Positions 9,086 to 16,666 of a DNA stretch of 64,000 bases are shown here, piece after piece (the stretch's first letter is position 1; every line of letters begins with the position of its first letter). Position numbers and translations under genes: made by a program. The notes under the pieces were generated by a model. It searched no databases. It saw only the letters and a list, made by a program, of their open reading frames with translations, and was not told the DNA's origin. The stretch covers positions 1 through 64,000 of the forward strand of contig JAIPBT010000023.1 in the NCBI GenBank assembly GCA_021738565.1. The letters are read 5' to 3'. The DNA comes from Bacteroidales bacterium (lineage in GTDB: Bacteria > Bacteroidota > Bacteroidia > Bacteroidales > GCA-2748055).

Positions 9086-9543
9086 TCAATTGTCTGGATC
9101 ATGATAAAATTTATCATCGTTCCATTGCAATGGATTTTCGATGATGTATTGTTTAATTCGTTGGTATGATTCATCGTCACGGATAATGTGGTCGTGGTAA
9201 TTGGGTTGCCAATTTATTCTGCCGGGCGTATTTCGCAGGATATTTATTTGTTTTGATGTCTGCATCTGGAATTTTCCTGTCAATTTTGGTATTATCATTT
9301 TTCGCCGATATTTCCTGTATTGTTTTATTTCGTTAATGGTTGGTTTGTATTGGGTATTTTAATAAATTCTGATTCTACAATTTCCCCGTATTCAGATAAA
9401 ACCATGTTCCCATTATTAATTTTGCCTAAAATACATTCCCTGTTCACTATGCAAATGGTAACGAAATATCGTCCCGGCGCAGAATAATCCCAATATTGGC
9501 ATCTGTTCGATTCTATTCTGTATTTGTTACGGAATTTTGTCAT
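9086..9543 (-). pseudogene. REP-associated tyrosine transposase (RAYT/IS200-like), internally deleted
   Basis: Two fragments on the minus strand read as the two ends of one RAYT-type transposase. The N-terminal piece (9543-9325) contains YRIESNRCQYWDYSAPGRYF and TICIVNRE, then ends at a frameshift. The C-terminal piece (about 9340-9086) carries INWQPNYHDHIIRDDESYQR and IKQYIIENPLQWNDDKFY. The central part, with the histidine-hydrophobic-histidine metal motif, is missing, so the copy cannot be active. RAYTs normally mobilise REP palindromes. I saw no clear palindromic REP pair flanking it. It marks the left edge of an accessory stretch. Confidence 0.75.
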
Positions 9544-9709
9544 TATGTTTTTCGAGGTATTCCGGGAAATCTTTTATGGTTTCTTTGGCTTTGTCAACCG
9601 AAAATGAATCCCATTCTGATTTGGTAACGGTGTCAATAGTAATGTGGTCAATAATTTGTTCATGAATATGGTAAAGAAAAGCAATACTGGTCCTCTTCGC
9701 ATGGTGCAT
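9527..9709 (-). CDS. Small hypothetical protein overlapping the transposase remnant
   Basis: A 60-residue frame starting at the ATG at 9709 and ending 17 bases inside the start of the transposase remnant. It is rich in His, Lys, Glu and Asp, and ends with a predicted amphipathic helix. I recognise no family. It could be a genuine small gene, or the tail of a gene truncated when the transposase arrived. The overlap and lack of a clear start signal keep confidence low. Confidence 0.3.
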   Translation of the reverse strand: MHHAKRTSIAFLYHIHEQIIDHITIDTVTKSEWDSFSVDKAKETIKDFPEYLEKHNDKIP

Positions 9710-9841
9710 AAAATTCAGCAATAAACATACTACAAATCCGGGGTATTGACAACCTCGCTGAATACTGAGTCCAGGTGTCTCGAAATCTTAATAAAGCACA
9801 CGCAGGTCCATTGCAAATCTCATCAACTCAAAATTGGACAT

Positions 9842-10636
9842 CTATTCATAATCCACTACAAAATCCCACATGTATTCCATCTCAGGGGGACATTCAAATT
9901 CCATGCGGTCAATGCCGCAATCCCAGACAAGGTTATCGTTTTCGTCGATCAGGTAGGTGATGCAAGGCGTGGTAACACCTGCACCGAGCCTCCAGGTTAC
10001 TATTGCGGTTTTATCCGCCTCGATGGTAAAGCCACCGATCTTTTCACCATCCGAAACCAGCTCGAATACATCGTCATCATTGAGTCTATGGTTGCCCGCC
10101 GGTCCGAAGTAATTTGTGGTCGCCCATGTAGTGTCGTTCACATCACAGGGCTCTGTCCAGCTTCCCATTGTTTCCAGCAACTCGTAAGTTATTGAAGGGT
10201 CTGAGACCAGCTGCGCGTACCTGTAGAAAACATTTCTGAAGGTGATTTTTATGCTATTGTAGGTGCCGACCGGTATTGTCTTTGCCTCGAAGGAATAGTC
10301 CTCAAACAATTTAATTTCCCTGTTTGTTGATCCGGTGATTCTCAACCATTCCAGGCTGTCGGCTTCCCCTTCCTTCACCTCTCCCTGTGAGACCCATACA
10401 TCACCAATACACAGCAGCAGACTGGTTGTATAGGTTTTGGTTGTATCACCTGTCAATGGCGGATTCTCTGCCACCGATTTCAAATACGACATGCTTTTAC
10501 CGGCAATCACAACAGGATTGGATGTCCGGAAATCTAACAATCCTGACTCGCCTGATTGATCCGGATTCTCATCCTGGCATCCGGTAACCAGCAATCCAAG
10601 GCAGGCCATTGCAAAAATTAATTTTAGTTTTTTCAT
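9842..10636 (-). CDS. Secreted lipoprotein of unknown function
   Basis: A 264-residue protein with a lysine-rich start, a hydrophobic stretch and lipobox VTGC at about residues 17-20, so probably outer-membrane anchored. The body looks like a beta-sandwich binding protein: IPVGTYNSIKITFRNVFYRY mid-protein, and a C-terminus dense in acidic and aromatic residues with four Cys in the last ~60 residues. The pattern of a lipoprotein with IPVGTYN... is reminiscent of DUF4382-like envelope proteins, but I cannot confirm membership. The ATG at 10636 is chosen because the signal peptide starts there. No partner gene is evident. Confidence 0.75.
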   Translation of the reverse strand: MKKLKLIFAMACLGLLVTGCQDENPDQSGESGLLDFRTSNPVVIAGKSMSYLKSVAENPPLTGDTTKTYTTSLLLCIGDVWVSQGEVKEGEADSLEWLRITGSTNREIKLFEDYSFEAKTIPVGTYNSIKITFRNVFYRYAQLVSDPSITYELLETMGSWTEPCDVNDTTWATTNYFGPAGNHRLNDDDVFELVSDGEKIGGFTIEADKTAIVTWRLGAGVTTPCITYLIDENDNLVWDCGIDRMEFECPPEMEYMWDFVVDYE

Positions 10637-10759
10637 TGTTGGTAATTTTTTTGATCCTGGCAGCATCATTTGATGTAATCAAATATAAATTTTTGTATCC
10701 AATTTACAATGAGAATGATAGAAAATTATTGACAACATTTGTCCGAACAAATTACCTGC

Positions 10760-11233
10760 TTAATTTGCAGTTAAATCAGCTTCAAGAATTGTAAATCTCA
10801 CAAATCCGGTGGTGGATTCAGGCCCTGCTATGACATCCCAGGAGTTGTAATTGAAAAAACTATGAATACTGTCAGGCATTTCTCTAGGAGGACCATACCA
10901 TGTATGTTTAAATGTATCATTCCAAACGATTGAAATTTCATTCCAAAATCTATTGTCATCTGTAGAGAACAGACCATCAATAACAGGATCTTCCTCAAAA
11001 TCAAAACCAAATCCTCCCTCTGCAACATAATTAGAATCAGGAAGAATGAATAATATATTATCCTGTTGATGCGGGATGAAAATGATGCCAACTGTGTCAT
11101 CGGTACCATTCCTGTATTTGATTTTGTAAGACATTGGATCGAATTCGTCCCATGAAAAAAGTATACAGCTTTTAGGTAAAATCAAATACAGTAATAAGAT
11201 GGTTAGGATGGTGCTTATATTGGTCCTTTTCAT
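10760..11233 (-). CDS. Small secreted protein of unknown function
   Basis: A 157-residue protein with an N-terminal hydrophobic segment (about residues 8-22) ending near a Lys-Ser-Cys that may be a lipidation site. The mature part is short, acidic and aromatic-rich, with several Trp and Phe. No known domain is recognised. The ATG at 11233 gives a clean signal peptide; the upstream TTG at 11251 does not. It sits with another small membrane protein in an A/T-rich accessory patch, about 90 bases downstream of that gene. Confidence 0.6.
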   Translation of the reverse strand: MKRTNISTILTILLLYLILPKSCILFSWDEFDPMSYKIKYRNGTDDTVGIIFIPHQQDNILFILPDSNYVAEGGFGFDFEEDPVIDGLFSTDDNRFWNEISIVWNDTFKHTWYGPPREMPDSIHSFFNYNSWDVIAGPESTTGFVRFTILEADLTAN

Positions 11234-11326
11234 ATCAACTCTTTTATCCAAATATATTCAAAATCTCTTTCAACTGTTAAAGAGATCACAAACATTCCAT
11301 TTTCTTCCAACTGCGGGAGAATCCTT

Positions 11327-11491
11327 TCATTTTTGAAATTTTCTTTCCGAATATTGACCAACAAAGTAAAATGCCAATATGGGCACAAACATAAATTTGG
11401 CTGATTTTTCAAGTAATTCAATCTGATTAAGAGTGATTAGAAAGATTGCAATCAGCAATACCACAATAATGTCAAATGTTCTTTTTTTCAT
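11327..11491 (-). CDS. Small two-helix membrane protein
   Basis: A 54-residue protein starting MKKRTFDIIVVLLIAIFL, with two hydrophobic helices (about residues 7-22 and 30-47) and a charged C-terminus (SERKFQK). It is read from the ATG at 11491. The longer frame extending upstream has no membrane or family character and is probably untranslated. It has no recognised family. Position and orientation suggest co-transcription with the small secreted protein to its left. Confidence 0.5.
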   Translation of the reverse strand: MKKRTFDIIVVLLIAIFLITLNQIELLEKSAKFMFVPILAFYFVGQYSERKFQK

Positions 11492-11857
11492 TGCGGTCGA
11501 AGGTTTTAAATTAATATTAACGGTTTGCTGCCTGGCAAACAATACAAGGTATTCAAAATGTTGATCCCTGCAGTATTTATCATTCCCGGTATTAATGTTT
11601 TTACGATAATATGCGCCATTTTGATGATTAAGAACATCAACAGTTTCATGGCAGAAAAGCAAATTGCTTAATTCCTGTTTAATGAACTAACTGATCATAT
11701 CACCTGCTTTGGCATTTGACACATTAGTTGATGGTACGGTTTCGTAAGAGGGTACGAAGCGATTTCTTATCAGTTTACACCGACTTTATTTATGAGCCAC
11801 ATACCGTTGCATAACCGCTGCAACCCGCCTACACGTAAACTTGGGTTAATCATGGCT
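11492..11857. other. Intergenic stretch without supported gene
   Basis: About 370 A/T-rich bases between the small membrane protein gene and the DUF2059/SecD-like gene. I see no credible gene, hairpin terminator or repeat in it. One open frame extends upstream of the small membrane protein but lacks protein-like composition. Confidence 0.5.
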
Positions 11858-12697
11858 TTAATAATTTCTTATCCTGCTGATTATATTTTCAATCTGCTGA
11901 TCGGAGAGATGCTCGTCAATTCTTACCTTCCCGGCTGAAATTGCAGATTGTACGACAGGTAACGAAACAATATGCTTATTAATTACAATTGCAAGTGGTT
12001 TTGATATATTATACACGGTAAGCAAATATAATTTTTCTGCACCGTTCTCTGTAAGTGTAATATCAATATATGTATTTCCATAAGCATCGGTATTTTTTTC
12101 AGCCTCCAGCATATCCTTTGTTGTTATTGCCGGGGTTTCCTCAAGTATGATATCATTTACATCAGCGCCGGAATTATAATCAACCGTGGCATAAACACCA
12201 TCTTCCCTGTCAACAGGTACAGGCTTAAATTCATAGCCAGATTGTTCCTGGTTTTTCTTTTTGTTGATATTAATTGCAATTCTGTCAAGCTCAGCGTTTA
12301 TAGCTTCAAATTTCTTTGAAATACGTGTAATCGCTAATGAAGAATTAACAAGCTTGTGGAATGCTGAGGAGCTTATAAAATCATACAATTCATTTATTTC
12401 TTCTTCTGTAAAAACCTCATTGAAACATTCTGTAATTTTTTTACGTATCTCTTTGTCGCTTAGGTGCTTCTCCATTTCGATAAGCTTTATACTATCCGCT
12501 CCTGCAGCTTCATGTTGTAAAGGCTTCAATCGATATTCAATAAAGTTTAATTTTAGCATTTTAACAATCTTCAGACTGTCAATAATGATATATAATTTAT
12601 CTTCTGTTCCCTGCCCATAGCCAGCCATGGAAAATAAAAATATTATTAAAATCAAAAATGATTTTCTCCCATTACCATTGAAATTAACTCCTCTCAT
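11858..12697 (-). CDS. Exported protein with DUF2059-like region and SecD-P1-like C-terminal domain
   Basis: A 279-residue protein with a signal peptide (about residues 11-29, ending GYGQ). The central region (about 85-120) has FTEEEINELYDFISSSAFHK, as in DUF2059-type periplasmic proteins. The last ~75 residues (DITLTENGAEKLYLLTVYN, LAIVINKHIVSLPVVQSAI, then G-K-V-R-I and a C-terminal helix) follow the pattern of the SecD/SecDF P1 head subdomain. That domain normally sits inside the membrane translocase SecD, but here no transmembrane channel segments follow. This suggests a stand-alone periplasmic chaperone-like or binding protein; function is inferred only. Confidence 0.7.
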   Translation of the reverse strand: MRGVNFNGNGRKSFLILIIFLFSMAGYGQGTEDKLYIIIDSLKIVKMLKLNFIEYRLKPLQHEAAGADSIKLIEMEKHLSDKEIRKKITECFNEVFTEEEINELYDFISSSAFHKLVNSSLAITRISKKFEAINAELDRIAININKKKNQEQSGYEFKPVPVDREDGVYATVDYNSGADVNDIILEETPAITTKDMLEAEKNTDAYGNTYIDITLTENGAEKLYLLTVYNISKPLAIVINKHIVSLPVVQSAISAGKVRIDEHLSDQQIENIISRIRNY

Positions 12698-13158
12698 TTT
12701 TCAGTTATTTTTTTTTAGTGTCATTTTAAGACATTGACCAGCCTGCTGTTATATGTAGCATCATATATGATTCTAATGCATTCCTGTCAAAAATTATGCG
12801 TTTTCTTTCAGTCACTAATTAAAATTCTTGGTAAACAATTCGTTTCATAGCTTCTATAATTACTTCATAGGTAAAATTTAAAAGGAGTGCAGTTCAATTC
12901 CTTTAACAAGTTATGAAAAACATGTGTAAAGTCAAATTTTAATGACACATATTTGGTAGATTGGTTGCGGTGTTGCGGTGTTGCGGTGTTGCGGTACATC
13001 AGATACTATGTAGCCATGTCCGCTGATCATTTACTGTCGAACTGTCGAACCGTCGAACTGATTTTGTTGCTTTGTCCGCCGTAGCTTCAGCGAAGGCGAG
13101 TTACTGGTTGCTGGCCTGACTCCAAGTCCCCAAGTCCCCCTGTCCTGGCCCCTGGCTC
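12698..13158. repeat. Intergenic region with several 8-bp tandem arrays
   Basis: No gene is supported in this 460-base gap. It contains GTTGCGGT four times perfectly (12964-12995), TGTCGAAC three times with one mismatch (13035-13058), the word GTAGCTTCAGCGAAGG (13081-13096), CAAGTCCC twice (13123-13138), and a CCTGGCC/CCTGGCT pair (13144-13157) that abuts the TAG stop of the leftward esterase gene. Units differ in sequence but most are 8 bp long. Several words also occur at 2.2 and 3.3-3.7 kb. Confidence 0.75.
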
Positions 13159-14070
13159 CTATTGTCCCCTTATCCAGTCCACAACCCTGTCCGTCCATCC
13201 GGCCAGCCTCCCCTGCCCGATGGCCAGGGAATAACCATGACCTCCGTAAGGATAGATATGCATCTCCGCTTCAACCCCGTTTTCCAGCAATGCCTCGTAA
13301 TACACAATGCTGTTCTTTACAGGCACAGCTTTGTCATCTGAGGAGTGAATCAATATCGCGGGTGGGGTGTCTTCTGTTACCTGTAATTCATTTGAAAAGT
13401 ATTCCATCAGCTCAGGGTTGTCACCCACCAAAGCCTTCCGGGAGCCGGAATGCTGGAACTCACCGGTAAATGAGATCACGGGGTACATGAGTATCGAAAA
13501 ATCTGGCCTGCAGCTTTCTCTTTCCACCGGGTCATCTGCAACCATATTACCGGCATCATAATGCGTACTCAATGAAGAGGCCAGGTGTCCTCCTGCTGAA
13601 AATCCCATGATGCCGATCTTCCCCGGGTCGATCCCCCACGCTTCGGCATGATGCCTGGTCATGCGCATGGCTCGCTGTGCGTCCATGAGCGGACTCAAAT
13701 GCGGTTCGACCTGGGCCTCGGATGTGGGAAGCCTGTATTTCAGAACGATCCCGGCAATGCCCTTTGAATTGAAGAATTTTGCAATATCCTCCCCTTCCCA
13801 GTCGTAAGCAAGGATGTGGTAGCCGCCGCCCGGACAGATCACCACGGCCTCACCGGTCCGGTTTTTCTTCGCGGGCAGGAATACCTGGATATCCGGCACC
13901 TGAACCTTCCTGATCCGCACAATGTCTGTGGTATCCCATACCTCCTCCTCCCCAACATCTTTGTAATTCGGGATCGCTCCTTCAGGGTAAAGATCCAGTT
14001 TGAACGACTGCGCATGGAGTGCCATACAGGTTATGATAAGTGCGATAACTAGTAAAAAGCTGCTTTTCAT
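13159..14070 (-). CDS. Secreted alpha/beta-hydrolase, acetyl-xylan-esterase-like
   Basis: A 303-residue exported esterase of the type often annotated as xylanase/acetylxylan esterase next to glycoside hydrolases. It probably removes acetyl or other acyl groups from plant-type polysaccharide. The signal peptide ends ALHAQ. The oxyanion segment is VICPGGGYHILAYDWEGE, the nucleophile elbow is GFSAGGHLAS, an Asp lies in HSSDDKAVPV, and the catalytic His is in YPYGGHGYSLA. The start at 14070 is the ATG that opens the signal peptide; the longer frame adds an unlikely leader. It lies 138 bases downstream of the GH31 gene on the same strand. Confidence 0.88.
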   Translation of the reverse strand: MKSSFLLVIALIITCMALHAQSFKLDLYPEGAIPNYKDVGEEEVWDTTDIVRIRKVQVPDIQVFLPAKKNRTGEAVVICPGGGYHILAYDWEGEDIAKFFNSKGIAGIVLKYRLPTSEAQVEPHLSPLMDAQRAMRMTRHHAEAWGIDPGKIGIMGFSAGGHLASSLSTHYDAGNMVADDPVERESCRPDFSILMYPVISFTGEFQHSGSRKALVGDNPELMEYFSNELQVTEDTPPAILIHSSDDKAVPVKNSIVYYEALLENGVEAEMHIYPYGGHGYSLAIGQGRLAGWTDRVVDWIRGQ

Positions 14071-14208
14071 GATGAATGGTTTGAAAATATAATGGTTTGC
14101 AATTGGATATTTTAAAGGTAGGAATATTTTCGAAAGGATTTTCAATCCTTACATCCATTGGCGTAAGAACTTCTGTAACCCGACCTTTGGCCACTGACCC
14201 CTGGCTTC

Positions 14209-16584
14209 CTACTTCTTAAACTTAAACTTCACCGTTTTTCCAAACGGATTTTCCTTCAGCTCATATTTTCCCTCCGTGCCGGTAACCTCAATAGAATGTA
14301 ATTCCCCTCCCGGGATAACAACCAGTCCGTCTGCATTGCCGTTCTCATCTTCAAAGACATCAAGGGTGATCCTCGACCAGTCCATGAATGCAGTGGATTG
14401 AGCCAGTTTGATGTGGGGGATCACCGAACCTGCCCGAACCAGTGCAACGATGGGGACCTCACCGGATTCAATATGGTGCCAGCCACCGTTATATGCTGTA
14501 CCTGTCTGGTAATCGATCCATGTTCCGGACGGAAGGTATACATCGCGCGACAATTCATCGCTGAACAGCGGAGCAACCAGCATATCCGATCCGAACATGT
14601 ACTGGTTATCGATCAGCCAGGAGCCGGGATCACCTGGAAATTCCACGAACAATGCCCGCAGCATCGGCAATCCTTTTTCAGAGCAATCATGGGCCTGTGC
14701 ATAGATGTAAGGCATCAGCTCATAGCGCATGTTGGTTGCCTCACGAAAGGCATTCAGGAAATCTTCACCGTATTCCCAGGGTTCGGTGGGCGGGTGACCG
14801 TGGCTCCTTACATGGGAGGTCAGCATACCGAACGGGGTCCAGTGCCTGTAAATATTCTCCGGTGTCCTGGAAACAAAGCCGCCGATGTCGTGACTCCAGA
14901 ATGAGAATCCTGTAAGCCCGATCGAGAGTCCGGCCCTCAGGGTGGCAGACATGGCCGAGTAGGTGTTGGCAGGATCGCCGCCCCAGTGCATCGGGTAACG
15001 CTGACTGCCTGCCCAGGTGCTGCGCGCCCAGATAATCCTTTCTCCGGTTATTTCTTTGGTGATATCCGATACAGCTTTGTTGTACCGCAGCGGGTATAGA
15101 TTATGTTCATAGAAGCCTGTTCTCCCGTTGGAGTACAATCCATTAAATGGCGCTGCCTCGCCGAAATCAACCTTGATCACAGAAACGCCCAGGTCGAGCA
15201 GTCCCTTTATCTTATTCTGGTACCAGTCTACTGCAAGCGGATTGGTAAAATCCAGGACGGCATCTTCCCTTGGCAAGTTTCCTTTGTCGTTCTTGACGTA
15301 AAGGTCTTGCTCTATAATCTCATCAAACAATTTGTTGTTGGGAACGAAATAGGGAAGCTGCCAGAGACAGGTGCGAATCCCCTGGTCCCTGAAATCACTC
15401 AGCATCTTTTCAGGATCATCAAAACGGTCGGGTGCAAAGGTATAATCACATTGCCAGTCGACACCAAACCAGCCTGTATCGAAGTGCAGGACATCCGAAG
15501 GCACCTTGTGCTTCCTCAGCAGGCTCACCACTTCCCTTCCCTCTGCTTCAGAAAAATAGGTGATGCGGCTCATCCAGAAACCGAACGACCACAATGGGGG
15601 TACCGGTGACTTCCCGGTGATGTTCGTATATTCATCAAGGATGTCTTTCGGATCACCCAGAAATAGGAACAGGTCAAGTTCTTCGTCACCGATCATCAAT
15701 GAGGATACACCTGAATAATACTTTCCAAAATCGCAGGTTATCGGGGTGGATGTGTGCATGAATACGCCGTATCCCCGGCTGCTCATAAAGAAGGGAACGG
15801 GCTTGTACATGGTCTCATTCTGTGTGCCGTTGGCATCATCGGTAAACAGCACTACTTTTGATCCCCGCTTGTTGAATTGGGTAAACGACTCTCCCAGCCC
15901 GAATATCTTTTCGCCGGGAGATAGGTTGAATGCAGCATTGAAACTCCTCGAATAATCGGATGCACGTCTGACAAAGCTGAACGGCAGCACAGGCGTGTAG
16001 GTTCCTGAATTCTCCTGCATAGTATTGGTGCTGGTAAGCAACCTGTTGTTACCGTCATATACGCAGATCTGGAAAGGGGCCTCCTGTATCTCAATCCTTC
16101 CCTCCGAACCGGAATAGATGTGGACATTATCCTTTATGCTGTATTGCCACGGATCTGCGGGTTCAACTGTACCATCAACAAGCATTAATGAGCGCTCATC
16201 GTCGTACCGGTCAAATCCGCTTTTTGCCTTGATGCGAACCGTTCTGTCTGAAATGAATTCCAGGGCAAATGGCAGCGTGGGCGATGCTTCATATTCATTA
16301 GCCGGAAATTCATTCTGCTCCACCTCCCTCAATGCTCCCAGCATGTTGTTGAATGCCATCCGCGTGGAATACTCGTACCTGCGGTAAACGATTTTTCCTG
16401 TTGCCGAAGCGGGATCAAAATCGGTCAGCCCCGAAGCCACGTAATAGGTGTTTTGAAAATCAGCGAAATCCTTGCTGATATCCACCGGTTCATTAACAAT
16501 GTTGAAACCCTGCAACTGGGCATTCACAGTGACATTAAATGCAGCAACGAAAATAAGTGCCGCGAACAATCTTAGCTTTTTCAT
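14209..16584 (-). CDS. Glycoside hydrolase family 31, alpha-xylosidase-like
   Basis: A 791-residue exported GH31 enzyme. The signal peptide ends NVNAQ. An N-terminal galactose-mutarotase-like domain leads into the TIM barrel. The nucleophile is Asp473 in IKVDFGE, which matches the KTDFGE of YicI-type alpha-xylosidases better than the WIDMNE of alpha-glucosidases. The predicted acid/base is Asp537 in MHWGGDPANT. The last ~130 residues form the two beta-sandwich domains usual for the family. A role in releasing alpha-linked xylose, for example from xyloglucan fragments, fits the neighbouring GH2 and esterase. It starts 82 bases downstream of the GH2 stop. Confidence 0.93.
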   Translation of the reverse strand: MKKLRLFAALIFVAAFNVTVNAQLQGFNIVNEPVDISKDFADFQNTYYVASGLTDFDPASATGKIVYRRYEYSTRMAFNNMLGALREVEQNEFPANEYEASPTLPFALEFISDRTVRIKAKSGFDRYDDERSLMLVDGTVEPADPWQYSIKDNVHIYSGSEGRIEIQEAPFQICVYDGNNRLLTSTNTMQENSGTYTPVLPFSFVRRASDYSRSFNAAFNLSPGEKIFGLGESFTQFNKRGSKVVLFTDDANGTQNETMYKPVPFFMSSRGYGVFMHTSTPITCDFGKYYSGVSSLMIGDEELDLFLFLGDPKDILDEYTNITGKSPVPPLWSFGFWMSRITYFSEAEGREVVSLLRKHKVPSDVLHFDTGWFGVDWQCDYTFAPDRFDDPEKMLSDFRDQGIRTCLWQLPYFVPNNKLFDEIIEQDLYVKNDKGNLPREDAVLDFTNPLAVDWYQNKIKGLLDLGVSVIKVDFGEAAPFNGLYSNGRTGFYEHNLYPLRYNKAVSDITKEITGERIIWARSTWAGSQRYPMHWGGDPANTYSAMSATLRAGLSIGLTGFSFWSHDIGGFVSRTPENIYRHWTPFGMLTSHVRSHGHPPTEPWEYGEDFLNAFREATNMRYELMPYIYAQAHDCSEKGLPMLRALFVEFPGDPGSWLIDNQYMFGSDMLVAPLFSDELSRDVYLPSGTWIDYQTGTAYNGGWHHIESGEVPIVALVRAGSVIPHIKLAQSTAFMDWSRITLDVFEDENGNADGLVVIPGGELHSIEVTGTEGKYELKENPFGKTVKFKFKK

Positions 16585-16666
16585 ATTTTGTGTTTTATGG
16601 TATTGAATTTTGATTGGCTGTTTGTAATTTATAAAAGATCAAGGAGCCGATCCTTGATATAGATTT

